Source: Helicobacter fennelliae | GTDB taxonomy: Bacteria > Campylobacterota > Campylobacteria > Campylobacterales > Helicobacteraceae | Reading direction: 5' to 3' | Assembly: GCF_900451005.1 (NCBI RefSeq) | Contig: NZ_UGIB01000001.1 | Span: forward strand, 248,001 to 312,000 | Length of the DNA: 64,000 nt | In this document: positions 36,916 to 46,473 of the stretch, piece after piece | How the letters are laid out: every line of letters starts with the position of its first letter | Position numbering within the stretch: the stretch's first letter is position 1 | Translations under genes and position numbers: made by a program | The notes under the pieces: model-generated | Databases searched by the model: none | The model's input: the letters and a program-made list of their open reading frames with translations, nothing else | Told to the model about the DNA's origin: nothing

Positions 36916-38706
36916 TCACTCAACCGTTACAGATTTTGCCAAATTTCGTGGCATATCCACATCATTTCCAAGTCGCACAGCAATCTCTAGTGCCAAAAGC
37001 TGAAGCACCACCATCATCGCAAAAAATTCCTCCATATAGCTTTGTGCTGGAGCGATACGCACCATATCATCAGCCAATGTAAAGTCATCTTGAGAGATCG
37101 CGCAAATAGTCGCATCTCGGGCACTTAGCTCCTCGACATTTGAAGAGATTTTATCAAACAGCAAATGCTTTGGCATTAAAGCAATCGTAAAAAGATTAGA
37201 ATCTACAAGCGCGATAGGTCCATGCTTCATTTCTCCGCTTGGATAACCCTCCGCATGCAGATAGCTTATCTCTTTGAGCTTGAGTGCGCCCTCTAGTGCC
37301 AATGGATAAAACACATCGCGCCCAATAAAGAAAAACCCATGCCCGTGCAAATAACGTTTTGAAAGTCGCTTGATACGATCATGAAGTGCGGGCTGGACTT
37401 TAGTCGCATTGATCGCGCTAATCATCGCCCGCTCTTCGCTCTGGATTCCTTTTTGATCGATCACACCCTTTTTCTTCCCCAAAAACACGCTCAATATCCA
37501 TAGCACCATAACTTGTGTCGCAAACGCTTTTGTGCTTGCCACACCCTTTTCTATCCCTGCTCGAGTCAAAAGGCTATAATGAGATTCTCGGATAATTGAG
37601 CTATTATCGACATTACAAATTGCTAGAATCTTTAGCCCTTGCGCTTTGGCAAGTTTAAGTGCCTCTAGGGTATCGGCTGTTTCGCCACTTTGAGAGATAG
37701 CGATAAATAATTCATTTTTTCCCAAAATCGGCTTTGCATAGCGGAATTCACTTGCAATCACAACATTTGTGCGGATTCTGGCTTTGCGCTCTAATAAATA
37801 TTTGCCAACCATTCCTGCGTGATAGCTTGTCCCACACGCACAAATCGTGATCTGATCGATTTTCTCACATAATGTCTCTCCAATCTCATCGATTTCATCA
37901 AGGCTGACATCGCCCTCACCTACGCGCCCCATCATCGTCTCAAGTAGCACTCTATCTTGCTCATAAATTTCTTTTTCCATAAAATAGCGGAATCCTTCCT
38001 TTTGCGCATAGATTCTATTATGCGAGAAAGAAACCTTTGGTGTGAGATCTGCAAACCCCAAAGAATCACCAATCGCGCCATCTTCAAGATACACAACCTC
38101 ATCAACAAGCCCAATCAATGGCGCATCAGATGAGCCAAAATAGATTCCATCTTTGCCTTTTCCTATGATAAGTGGCGCAGCATTTTTGGCATAAAAAATC
38201 CGATCAGGCGCGACTTTTGTAATCAGCAAAATCGCAAACGCTCCTTTGAACTTAGAGATTGTCGCTTCAAAGGCAAGCTTTGGGTCTTGTAGGGATTTGA
38301 GATTCTCCTCAAAAAGATGCACGATAATTTCTGTATCAGTTTGGCTCAAAAAAGTATATCCGCTAGATTCCAAAAAAGCCCTAAGTTCTTTGTAGTTTTC
38401 GATAATGCCATTATGCACTACACAGCTAAATTCTCCAGCATGCGGGTGAGCGTTGTTTTCGGTTGGCTTGCCATGAGTTGCCCACCTTGTATGCCCGATA
38501 GCAAGCCCAAAACCACTTGATGAAAAATGTGTAGTTTTATTTTCAAGATTTGCAAGCTTGCCGACAGCTTTAAATGAATGGAGCACATTATCTGCCAAAA
38601 CAGCCATTCCAGCGGAATCATAGCCTCGATATTCAAGCTCTCTCAAGCCACCAAGAATGATTTGCTTTTTTTCGTTATTTCCCACATAGCCGACAATTCC
38701 GCACAT
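36916..38706 (-). CDS. glmS: Glutamine-fructose-6-phosphate aminotransferase
   Basis: Makes glucosamine 6-phosphate, the first step to UDP-GlcNAc for peptidoglycan and LPS. The 596-residue product begins MCGIVGYVG, so Cys2 becomes the N-terminal nucleophile. It has the glutaminase motifs ELEYRGYDSAG and GHTRWATHG, then two SIS domains (CACGTSYHAG, ISQSGETADTL) and ends AKSVTVE. Start 38706 is fixed by the required N-terminal Cys; 29 upstream in-frame codons are excluded. It is divergent from hrcA. Confidence 0.96.
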   Translation of the reverse strand: MCGIVGYVGNNEKKQIILGGLRELEYRGYDSAGMAVLADNVLHSFKAVGKLANLENKTTHFSSSGFGLAIGHTRWATHGKPTENNAHPHAGEFSCVVHNGIIENYKELRAFLESSGYTFLSQTDTEIIVHLFEENLKSLQDPKLAFEATISKFKGAFAILLITKVAPDRIFYAKNAAPLIIGKGKDGIYFGSSDAPLIGLVDEVVYLEDGAIGDSLGFADLTPKVSFSHNRIYAQKEGFRYFMEKEIYEQDRVLLETMMGRVGEGDVSLDEIDEIGETLCEKIDQITICACGTSYHAGMVGKYLLERKARIRTNVVIASEFRYAKPILGKNELFIAISQSGETADTLEALKLAKAQGLKILAICNVDNSSIIRESHYSLLTRAGIEKGVASTKAFATQVMVLWILSVFLGKKKGVIDQKGIQSEERAMISAINATKVQPALHDRIKRLSKRYLHGHGFFFIGRDVFYPLALEGALKLKEISYLHAEGYPSGEMKHGPIALVDSNLFTIALMPKHLLFDKISSNVEELSARDATICAISQDDFTLADDMVRIAPAQSYMEEFFAMMVVLQLLALEIAVRLGNDVDMPRNLAKSVTVE

Positions 38707-38838
38707 TATAAAACCCCTTAAATCCATAATTTGAACGATAGATTCTACATAAAAATAATGCATAATGCAATAATTTTGGATATTTTCCACCAAATTACGA
38801 TTAGAGATATAAATAATATTTAACCATATAAACTAATT

Positions 38839-38854
38839 AAAGTTTATAGATAAA
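38839..38854 (+). promoter_or_regulatory. Candidate HspR site upstream of hrcA
   Basis: AAAGTTTATAGATAAA matches 13 of 16 bases of the element upstream of cbpA (14336-14351). It lies upstream of the CIRCE-like element, as expected for joint HrcA/HspR control known in H. pylori. Confidence 0.4.
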
Positions 38855-38873
38855 GACTCATATTTACTTATTT

Positions 38874-38900
38874 TTAGCAATCTTTTTATTTAAATGCTAA
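38874..38900 (+). promoter_or_regulatory. Degenerate CIRCE operator for HrcA
   Basis: TTAGCAATC-N9-AAATGCTAA. The CIRCE consensus is TTAGCACTC-N9-GAGTGCTAA, so spacing and outer arms (TTAGCA, TGCTAA) are exact while the inner bases deviate. It lies about 73 bases before the hrcA start and just upstream of a possible -10 (TACAAT, 38921-38926). Confidence 0.7.
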
Positions 38901-38972
38901 TTTTATTTACTTTTGTGGGTTACAATTTTGCAGTTTTTATAAAATATTTAAAAATATAAAGGTGTTTTCCAA

Positions 38973-39752
38973 GTGATCCAAAAAAAAGATTTTCTACTCA
39001 ATCAAATGATCAAAGAATATATCAGATGTCAGGAACCTATCGGCTCTGAATCTCTGAAAGTTTCATTGGGCGTGAAAATTTCTTCAGCAACGATTCGGAA
39101 TTATTTTAAGATTCTAGGCGAGGAGGGTGTGATTATGCAAACCCATATCAGCAGTGGCAGAATCCCAACTCCTATGGCATTGCGGAATTTTTGGCGTAGC
39201 ACGCTCAATCCCGCGCAACTCTGCCCTGTGATTATAGATTCTGACAAAATTGCGAAAAATTGCGAAAAGTTTGAAGTTACTTGCGTCATCAAGCCAATTA
39301 TCACACAAAAGCTTATCGAAGTGATTGAAGTTGAGCAAAAAGCCATTGTTTTGGTATTTGAGCATGATCGCATTGCGATTCCTTTTATCCCAAATATGGC
39401 TCATTTTTGCCAAGAGCTTGTAGGGCTTCATGTCGATGATATTAGAAAAATCGCCAAAGATGTATGCGCCAAACATCTTGCAGAAGCGTTGTGTAGCCTC
39501 AAAAGCGCACCCAAAATCCACTTTTTTGGACTGCAATTTTTAGATGAATTGCTTGCGCATCAGCCAGAGGTAGTCTTGGCGATTTTGCAAGGCGATATAT
39601 TTAGCCAAACCAAAAACAATATTTTCTTTCCAAATAATGGCAATTATATCGTGATCGCGCATAATGCGATATTTAAAGACAATGAATCAGAAATGCTATG
39701 TATTGGTAAATTGCAAAAAGATTACGAAATGTTTTACCAGCATATCGCTTAA
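38973..39752 (+). CDS. hrcA: Heat-inducible transcription repressor HrcA
   Basis: Represses chaperone operons by binding CIRCE. The 259-residue product starts at GTG 38973 with a winged helix: LLNQMIKEYIRCQEPIGSESLK, SSATIRNYFKILGEEGVIMQTHISSGRIPT. The C-terminal GAF-like part is shorter than in many bacteria, as is usual for Helicobacter HrcA. First gene of hrcA-grpE-dnaK, so it would control itself through the operator at 38874-38900. Confidence 0.92.
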   Translation: MIQKKDFLLNQMIKEYIRCQEPIGSESLKVSLGVKISSATIRNYFKILGEEGVIMQTHISSGRIPTPMALRNFWRSTLNPAQLCPVIIDSDKIAKNCEKFEVTCVIKPIITQKLIEVIEVEQKAIVLVFEHDRIAIPFIPNMAHFCQELVGLHVDDIRKIAKDVCAKHLAEALCSLKSAPKIHFFGLQFLDELLAHQPEVVLAILQGDIFSQTKNNIFFPNNGNYIVIAHNAIFKDNESEMLCIGKLQKDYEMFYQHIA

Positions 39753-39785
39753 TCTTGTCGCTTAATCTCAAAATAAGGAGTGTAT

Positions 39786-40295
39786 ATGGAAGAAGAAAAA
39801 AACGCAGAATCTAACACAAAATCTCAAGATACGCAAGAGCAAACATCACCTCATACAGATGATGAGAGCATCAAGCAGGCATTTAAAGAGCTTGAGGATA
39901 AATATATGCGCGTTCATGCGGATTTTGAAAATACCAAAAAACGTCTTGAGCGCGATAAAAATCAAGCTCTTGAATATGCGTATGAAAAAATAGCTAAGGA
40001 TTTGTTGCCTGTTTTGGACGCACTTGAGAGTGCCAAAGAAGCAGCAAAAGATAATCCGGCAATTTTAGAGGGGATCTCTCATATCAAAGAGAATCTCCTT
40101 AAAGTTCTCTCAAAGCATGGAATAGAAGAAGTCGATGCAAGTGGCGAATTTGACCCAAATTCGCATGAATGTATCATGCAAGTTGCAAACCCTGAAGTGC
40201 AAAATGGACATATTGCCCAGATAATGCAAAAGGGTTACAGATACAAAGAGCGCACACTGCGTCCAGCGATGGTTGCAGTCGCAAAAAATGATTAA
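39786..40295 (+). CDS. grpE: Nucleotide-exchange factor GrpE
   Basis: Releases ADP from DnaK. The 169-residue product has an acidic, flexible N-terminus (MEEEKNAESNTKSQD, containing the GCAGAATCT word), a long coiled coil (about residues 35-85) and the beta domain FDPNSHECIMQV with YRYKERTLRPAMVAVAK. ATG 39786 is chosen because AAGGAG (39775-39780) would be covered if the GTG at 39780 were used. Confidence 0.95.
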   Translation: MEEEKNAESNTKSQDTQEQTSPHTDDESIKQAFKELEDKYMRVHADFENTKKRLERDKNQALEYAYEKIAKDLLPVLDALESAKEAAKDNPAILEGISHIKENLLKVLSKHGIEEVDASGEFDPNSHECIMQVANPEVQNGHIAQIMQKGYRYKERTLRPAMVAVAKND

Positions 40296-40316
40296 TCTTA
40301 AAACAAAGGATACAAA

Positions 40317-42206
40317 ATGGCAAAAGTAATTGGAATAGACTTAGGAACTACAAACTCTGCAATGGCAGTGTATGAAGGCAATGAAGCAAAAGTAATAGCA
40401 AACAAAGAGGGCAAAAATACCACGCCTTCAATCGTGGCATTTACCGATAAGGGCGAGGTGCTCGTAGGTGAGCCTGCAAAGCGCCAAGCGGTGACTAATC
40501 CAAAGAAAACGATTTACTCCATTAAGCGCATTATGGGGCTTATGTTTAACGAAGACAAGGCAAAAGAGGCTGAGAAGCGCCTACCCTATAAGATCATCGA
40601 TCGCAATGGCGCGTGCGCGGTGGAGATAGATGATAAGATCTACACACCGCAAGAGATCTCAGCAAAGATTCTTATGAAGCTAAAAGAGGACGCAGAATCT
40701 TACTTGGGCGAGAGCGTGACAGAGGCGGTGATCACCGTTCCGGCGTATTTTAACGACTCTCAGCGCAAGGCGACAAAAGAGGCTGGCACAATCGCTGGGC
40801 TCAATGTGCTTAGAATCATAAATGAGCCCACAAGCGCGGCACTTGCCTATGGGCTAGATAAGAAAGAATCTGAAAAGATTATGGTGTATGACTTAGGCGG
40901 GGGCACATTTGATGTGACCGTGCTTGAGACTGGCGATAATGTCGTAGAAGTGCTTGCCACTGGTGGCGATGCCTTCCTTGGCGGTGATGACTTTGATAAT
41001 AGAATTATTGATTGGGCAGCAAGTGAATTTAAGAGTGAGAGCGGAATTGATATAAAAGGCGATGTGATGGCACTGCAGCGCTTAAAAGACGCCGCAGAAA
41101 ATGCCAAAAAAGAGCTCTCAAGCGCGCAAGAGACAGAGCTTAATTTGCCATTTATCACCGCTGATGCAAGCGGACCTAAGCACTTAGTCAAAAAGCTCAC
41201 ACGCGCGAAGTTTGAGAGCCTTATTGATGATCTAATCGATGAGACGATTAAGAAAATCGACTTTGTGATAAAAGACGCTGGGCTTGGCAAGGGCGATATC
41301 AGCGAAGTAGTGATGGTGGGCGGCTCTACGAGAATCCCAAAAGTCCAAGAGCGGGTAAAAGACTTTATCAGTAAAGATCTTAACAAATCCGTAAATCCCG
41401 ATGAGGTCGTGGCTGTGGGTGCAGCGATACAAGGCGGCGTGCTAAAGGGCGATGTCAAAGATGTACTGCTGCTTGATGTGACACCGCTAAGCCTTGGTAT
41501 TGAGACACTTGGTGGCGTTATGACAAAGGTTATTGATCGAGGAACGACTATCCCCGCTAAAAAAACCCAGACATTCTCAACAGCCGAAGATAATCAACCA
41601 GCAGTATCTATACATGTTTTGCAAGGTGAGCGAGAGCTAGCACGAGACAACAAATCACTTGGACGATTTGACTTGCAAGGTATCCCGCCAGCTCCACGTG
41701 GTGTGCCACAAATCGAAGTAACTTTTGACATCGATGCTAATGGAATCTTAACCGTGAGTGCAAAAGACAAGGCAAGTGGCAAATCTCAAGAAATTAAGAT
41801 TAGCGGATCAAGCGGGCTTTCAGATTCTGAAATCGAAAAAATGGTCAAAGACGCCGAGCTCCACAAAGAAGAGGACGCAAAACGAAAAGAAGCGATAGAA
41901 TCTCGCAATATGGCTGACTCTCTTGTGTATCAGACAGAAAAATCACTCGGTGAAATGAAAGATAAACTCGATCCTGCGGAGACTAGCAATATCCAAAAAG
42001 CACTTGATGATCTCAAAGAAGTGCTTAAAAATGAAAGTGCGACAAAAGAGCAAATCGATGAAAAAATCAAAGCTCTAACTGAAGTCAGCCATAAGCTTGC
42101 AGAAGCTATGTATGCCAAAGATCAGCCTAACGCACAAAATACACAGAATCCAAACGCAAGCCAAAAAGGCAAAGATGATGATGTGATTGACGCAGAAGTT
42201 GAATAA
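40317..42206 (+). CDS. dnaK: Chaperone DnaK (Hsp70)
   Basis: ATP-driven chaperone of 629 residues. It has the nucleotide-binding signatures [29 protein letters not shown] and [14 protein letters not shown], a linker [13 protein letters not shown], the substrate-binding domain and a helical lid ending [15 protein letters not shown] precedes ATG 40317. The central part (about 40480-41480) uses more GC-rich codons than the 5' and 3' parts, an internal mosaic that could reflect recombination. Confidence 0.97.
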   Translation: MAKVIGIDLGTTNSAMAVYEGNEAKVIANKEGKNTTPSIVAFTDKGEVLVGEPAKRQAVTNPKKTIYSIKRIMGLMFNEDKAKEAEKRLPYKIIDRNGACAVEIDDKIYTPQEISAKILMKLKEDAESYLGESVTEAVITVPAYFNDSQRKATKEAGTIAGLNVLRIINEPTSAALAYGLDKKESEKIMVYDLGGGTFDVTVLETGDNVVEVLATGGDAFLGGDDFDNRIIDWAASEFKSESGIDIKGDVMALQRLKDAAENAKKELSSAQETELNLPFITADASGPKHLVKKLTRAKFESLIDDLIDETIKKIDFVIKDAGLGKGDISEVVMVGGSTRIPKVQERVKDFISKDLNKSVNPDEVVAVGAAIQGGVLKGDVKDVLLLDVTPLSLGIETLGGVMTKVIDRGTTIPAKKTQTFSTAEDNQPAVSIHVLQGERELARDNKSLGRFDLQGIPPAPRGVPQIEVTFDIDANGILTVSAKDKASGKSQEIKISGSSGLSDSEIEKMVKDAELHKEEDAKRKEAIESRNMADSLVYQTEKSLGEMKDKLDPAETSNIQKALDDLKEVLKNESATKEQIDEKIKALTEVSHKLAEAMYAKDQPNAQNTQNPNASQKGKDDDVIDAEVE

Positions 42207-42271
42207 ATTAAGCAAAAATCAAATAAACGCCCCGCATAGCAGGGTGCTTCAAAAACAAAAAGGTAGAAAAA

Positions 42272-43156
42272 GTGAAAACCATAAAAATGCGTTGCGTGGA
42301 TTGGTGGGAGCAAGATACAAAGGAGAATTTCTATAAAAATCCATTTATCCAGGCTCTCAGCCAAAAATATAATATTGAATATTCTAATAAGCCTGATTTC
42401 TTGCTTTATGGTCCATTTGGACAAAATAATCTTCAATTTCCAAAAGAAGTTGTGCGGATATTTTATACAGGTGAAAATACCCGCACGGACTGGAATATCG
42501 CAGACTATGGTATAGACTTTGATTTTATGGACTTTGGAGATAGGCATTTATGTATGCCATTGTTTTTTCTTCCCGGAGAATGCGGAATCTCCTCAAGAGC
42601 AATCACAAAACACTTAAGGGCAGAGCAAATTTTTCAAGAAAAGCGAGAGAAGTTTTGTGCTTTTCTTGTCTCAAATGGTAGCAATCATATTCGCAATACT
42701 GCCTTCAAAAAACTTTGCGCATACAAAAAGGTGGATTCTGGCGGACGATATTTGAATAATATCGGTGGGCGTATAGGCGATAGATTTAAGGATTTTGAAA
42801 AATCAAAATATGAGTGGCTCTTGGGTTATAAATTTAACCTCTGCTTTGAAAACTCCTCATATCCGGGCTATGTAACAGAAAAAATCCTGCAAGCCTATGA
42901 AGCAGGCTGTATCCCAATCTATTGGGGAGATAGCACATTATGCGATGTGCGATATGCCAAATATCGCCCAACTTTTAACCCCAAAGCCTTTGTCAATGCT
43001 CATGATTTTGCAAATCTTGATGAATTAGTGCAAGAAGTGCGCCGCATAGACAATGACAATGAGGCTTATTTGGCAATGCTTAAAGAACCTATATTTTTAG
43101 ATTCTACGATAGATACACATGTTTTAGGGGGGGGGGGGCAAGCACAAGCTAAATAA
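42272..43156 (+). CDS. GT10 alpha-1,3-fucosyltransferase-like, switchable C-terminus
   Basis: GT10 enzymes transfer fucose from GDP-fucose to GlcNAc; in H. pylori they build Lewis X. The 294-residue form has VRIFYTGENTRTDWNIADY, FCAFLVSNG, YKKVDSGG and the donor-site signature FNLCFENSSYPGYVTEKI with IPIYWGD. After these domains comes G12 (43127-43138) and a stop 6 codons later. With G11 the frame would continue to 43358, adding a basic tail (KHIKKYIPKPLRKYVGFGV) for 361 residues. The tract therefore toggles the tail, not the catalytic domain. Starts at GTG 42272 behind AAAGGT; ATG 42287 is an alternative. Confidence 0.87.
   Translation: MKTIKMRCVDWWEQDTKENFYKNPFIQALSQKYNIEYSNKPDFLLYGPFGQNNLQFPKEVVRIFYTGENTRTDWNIADYGIDFDFMDFGDRHLCMPLFFLPGECGISSRAITKHLRAEQIFQEKREKFCAFLVSNGSNHIRNTAFKKLCAYKKVDSGGRYLNNIGGRIGDRFKDFEKSKYEWLLGYKFNLCFENSSYPGYVTEKILQAYEAGCIPIYWGDSTLCDVRYAKYRPTFNPKAFVNAHDFANLDELVQEVRRIDNDNEAYLAMLKEPIFLDSTIDTHVLGGGGQAQAK
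43127..43138 (+). repeat. Poly-G tract (G12) near the 3' end of a GT10 gene
   Basis: Twelve G. G12 and G13 give short C-termini; G11 or G14 reads into the 66-codon extension ending at 43358. The flanks do not match the GTTGTC group. Confidence 0.92.
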
Positions 43157-43358
43157 TTTGCAACTATTTTCTAATTTTATTACACCATTTTTTACCCACA
43201 TCTTTGAATCACAGAATCCAAAACGAATTTATTTTATTCCTGAAAATCAGGATAAATTTGTTCAATACAAAAATATGATACACATGGCACGGACATATAA
43301 GCACATAAAAAAATACATTCCCAAGCCTCTGCGTAAATATGTAGGTTTTGGGGTTTAA
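43139..43358 (+). CDS. Out-of-frame C-terminal tail of the GT10 gene
   Basis: Open frame continuing from the G tract: KHKLNNLQLFSNFITPFFTH, FIPENQDKFVQYKNMIHMAR, ending in a Lys/Arg-rich stretch. It has no start of its own (a TTG at 43158 lacks a ribosome-binding site), so it is read only after a change of tract length. H. pylori FucTs anchor to the membrane through basic amphipathic C-terminal helices; a similar role is inferred. Confidence 0.65.
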
Positions 43359-43684
43359 AGATTTCAATATAGAGCTTTTAGATTCTAGATTGAAAATCTC
43401 ATTACAAAGCCCATTAAAGTGCTGGGCAATCCATTCTTGACTTTTTAGATTTTTAGATTCTAAATTCTAGCTTTTTGGTAATTTTTGCAAATTGCGTTGG
43501 CTCATTTAATTAGCGACGCACGATATAATGCGACTTATTCGTTCGCCTTGCAAAACCACAAAATTTATTCTAAATTCTAGAATTTCTTAACGCGCCATTG
43601 TGTTTCCATAGATTCTGGATTACTTCTCGCTAATAATTACAATAATAAAATAAAAAAGCGGATTTGTGTTTGTAACACCAGAAT
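43359..43684. other. Spacer with degenerate family-B repeat
   Basis: No gene. About 43487-43615 carries diverged family-B blocks (TTAGCGACGCACG, CTTGCAAAACCAC, CATTGTGTTTCCATAGATTCT). TAGATTCT/AGAATCTA-type words surround it. Confidence 0.55.
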
Positions 43685-44626
43685 CTAGCCAAGATTATTC
43701 TTAAAATATTCAATCGTCCTGCTTAACCCCTCTCGAAGTTGCACTTGCGGTTGCCATTGCAATTCACTTTTTGCCAAAGCAATATCAGGCTGTCGCTGTT
43801 TGGGATCATCTTGAGGAAGTGGCAAAAAGATGAGTTTAGATTTTGATTGCGTGAGTTCAAGTATATTTTGGGCAAGCTCAAGCATGCTAAATTCATTTGG
43901 GTTTCCGATATTTACAGGTCCGCTAAATCCATCGCGACTCTCCATAAGCCGTATCATACCCTCTATCAAATCATCGACATAGCAAAAGCTCCGCGTCTGC
44001 TTGCCCTCTCCATAAATAGTAATATCCTGCCCTTTGAGTGCTTGAATGATAAAATTACTCACCACACGCCCGTCATTTGGGTGCATTCGAGGTCCATAGG
44101 TGTTAAAGATTCTCATCACTTTGATATTGACATTATGTTGCCTTTGATAGTCAAAAAACAATGTCTCCGCACATCGTTTGCCCTCATCATAGCACGCACG
44201 GATACCTATTGGATTGACGCTACCCTTGTAAGATTCTACTTGAGGGTGGATTTCAGGATCGCCATACACTTCGCTTGTGGAAGCTTGCAGGATTTTAGCT
44301 TTTGTGCGTTTGGCAAGTCCGAGCATATTTATCGCGCCCATTACGGAAGTTTTTGTCGTCTGCACAGGATCAAACTGATAATGCACAGGGCTTGCCGGAC
44401 AAGCGAGATTATAAATCTCATCAACTTCCACATAAAGTGGAAAAGTAACATCATGACGCATAAATTCAAAACGTGGATTAGCCAAAAGATGCGTGATATT
44501 TCGCTTTGTGCCGGTAAAGAGATTATCCACGCAAAGCACCTCATCGCCTCTATCAAGCAATCGCTCACACAAATGAGAACCCAAAAACCCAGCACCACCG
44601 GTAACTAAAATTTTTTTATGCAACAT
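43685..44626 (-). CDS. uxs: UDP-glucuronate decarboxylase (UDP-xylose synthase)
   Basis: Extended SDR enzyme converting UDP-glucuronate to UDP-xylose. The 313-residue product has [16 protein letters not shown], the catalytic SerThr in [10 protein letters not shown] and YxxxK in [26 protein letters not shown] and [15 protein letters not shown] are characteristic of the Uxs subgroup. ATG 44626 follows AAGGA at 6 bases; an in-frame TTG at 44632 is excluded. Its substrate would come from ugd at the other end of this minus-strand block. Confidence 0.9.
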   Translation of the reverse strand: MLHKKILVTGGAGFLGSHLCERLLDRGDEVLCVDNLFTGTKRNITHLLANPRFEFMRHDVTFPLYVEVDEIYNLACPASPVHYQFDPVQTTKTSVMGAINMLGLAKRTKAKILQASTSEVYGDPEIHPQVESYKGSVNPIGIRACYDEGKRCAETLFFDYQRQHNVNIKVMRIFNTYGPRMHPNDGRVVSNFIIQALKGQDITIYGEGKQTRSFCYVDDLIEGMIRLMESRDGFSGPVNIGNPNEFSMLELAQNILELTQSKSKLIFLPLPQDDPKQRQPDIALAKSELQWQPQVQLREGLSRTIEYFKNNLG

Positions 44627-44697
44627 ATACAATCCTTAAAAAATAACTCAAATTCTAGCCAAAAAACACAAAAACTATCTTAAATACGACAAAATCA

Positions 44698-46311
44698 TCA
44701 TTTTTTGCTCTTATTTTCTGATGTATTTTTGGGTATTGGCAATCCTAATGATTTTGATAGCTTTTGCGAAATCTTTGGAATCTTTGCTTTGATATACAAA
44801 ACCTCACCTCCACTTTGTGCTCTTTTGACCTCTGCTTGCGGATCTATGGATATGATAAACTGCTCTATTTCTTGTGTCAGATCCGCTGAGATATGGCTTG
44901 CAAGGATAGTGATATACGAACAATTTTGTGAATTTTGCAAAATATCTTTTGTGAGATTTTGCGTATCGCGCTCAAAGATTTTGTATCGCAAATCCACAGA
45001 ATCCAAAAACAAATAATATTTCAATGCAGGTTCGCTTGCTTTATACACATAAATGCAATGTTTAGAATCTAGCGCAGAATCTACTCTAGTGAGATCAAAA
45101 ATAAATTGATGTGTTTGCTGATTATGATGTGTGTGATGAAGCGGGATTTTGATATAACGATAAAAAGTAATGCTAGCGATTATAGCAATACTCAAATAGA
45201 GTGTGATTTTTAGTGTTTGTGAGAGGATTTTGCATAAAGGCGCAGAATCTGTAATATCTCTCTGGGGGGGGGGCAGCAAATAGATGATTCCATAACTTGC
45301 AAGCATATAAAAAAGAGGTGCCATAAAAAGTGAGAGTCTGCCACCAATAACACCCTCATGTCCAAATGGATAGATTCTCAAAAAACTTAAAAGCACATAA
45401 AACACGCAAGCACTTGCAATAATCACAAACATATCGCGCCGAGTTTTATACAATGCTACAAATCCAATCAGCCCAGCAAACATATAAAAAGGAATAACTT
45501 TGCCTCTTGCAAATGGCGTAAAGCCCTCATATATACCAAATAAAGTCCAAATAAAATCCTTATACGCACCTAAAGTATGTGGCAAAAAATACTTCTCCCA
45601 ATATTCATAGAAATTTTGCACCGCTTGAAATCGAATATACAACACATAATACAGCGCAAATGCAGTAAATACCGCGATTATATACAAAGTGTTTTGTCTG
45701 ATAAATGCGCCTAATGCTTGTTTGTGAGCGTATGCAAATCCAGCATAACAAGCGATGATGATAAAAATAATCGTGTTAGAAAAAAGCAAAGTTATTATGC
45801 TAACTACACTCCATATCTTGCAACTCACACCTTTGACATACAAATACAACAACAAAAACACACAAAAGCTCTCAATGCCGTATTGCTTGAATTCTGCACT
45901 ATAATACAACAGCCCAAGAGAGCCCACCACAAGTAGCATAAATACAGCCACGCCAAAATCACTAAAAAGCAATCGTGCCATTTTATACGCAAGCAACAAA
46001 CTTCCAATCCCACACAATAGCGGCAAAAAATACAAACTCCACTCTCCATACCCAAACACCACACACATAAGCTTGCTTACAAGCAAAAATCCTAGTGGGG
46101 CAGCTTGAGTATATGGCAAAGGCTGAAAAAATATATCTTTAAAATCTATGCCATAAAGCACAAAACTTAGCATTGCCTCATCAAGCCACAAGTCTTTGTG
46201 AAACACATACTGATAGATTCTGATACTTATGCCTAGTGCAAGCAGAGCAAAGCTTAGAATCTCCCATACGCTATATTTGCGTTTTTGATAGCGAACTTTT
46301 TGATGATCCAT
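44698..46311 (-). CDS. GT-C-like membrane glycosyltransferase, phase ON (C10)
   Basis: The 537-residue protein has about ten transmembrane helices and the GT-C acidic signature DLWLDEAMLSF in the first periplasmic loop, then AAPLGFLLVSKL. This type uses polyprenyl-phosphate sugars on the periplasmic face. C10 on the coding strand (45264-45273) encodes the prolines of YLLPPPQRDI in the loop before the last helix, and is in frame, so the gene is ON. A soluble C-terminal domain follows. The product is paralogous to 47775-49393 (shared LWLDEA, AAPLGFL, FGYxE). Confidence 0.8.
   Translation of the reverse strand: MDHQKVRYQKRKYSVWEILSFALLALGISIRIYQYVFHKDLWLDEAMLSFVLYGIDFKDIFFQPLPYTQAAPLGFLLVSKLMCVVFGYGEWSLYFLPLLCGIGSLLLAYKMARLLFSDFGVAVFMLLVVGSLGLLYYSAEFKQYGIESFCVFLLLYLYVKGVSCKIWSVVSIITLLFSNTIIFIIIACYAGFAYAHKQALGAFIRQNTLYIIAVFTAFALYYVLYIRFQAVQNFYEYWEKYFLPHTLGAYKDFIWTLFGIYEGFTPFARGKVIPFYMFAGLIGFVALYKTRRDMFVIIASACVFYVLLSFLRIYPFGHEGVIGGRLSLFMAPLFYMLASYGIIYLLPPPQRDITDSAPLCKILSQTLKITLYLSIAIIASITFYRYIKIPLHHTHHNQQTHQFIFDLTRVDSALDSKHCIYVYKASEPALKYYLFLDSVDLRYKIFERDTQNLTKDILQNSQNCSYITILASHISADLTQEIEQFIISIDPQAEVKRAQSGGEVLYIKAKIPKISQKLSKSLGLPIPKNTSENKSKK
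45264..45273 (-). repeat. Poly-C (coding strand) tract, 10 bases, GT-C gene
   Basis: Ten G on the plus strand. The coding strand reads CCC as Pro, the opposite of the Gly-encoding tracts in the sister genes. The frame is open at this length. Confidence 0.9.
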
Positions 46312-46473
46312 TTATACCTCCATTATTTTGAATTCAAAAAATGTGTTATAGCACTTTTTTACTTATAGATTTATGTCTTAGCAGCTCCTTAATCTTAAGC
46401 CACACTTAAAGAAAAATATTTTACTATTTTTGGCTTTTAAACAATACATACTTACAAATAAAAAGGAGACAAA

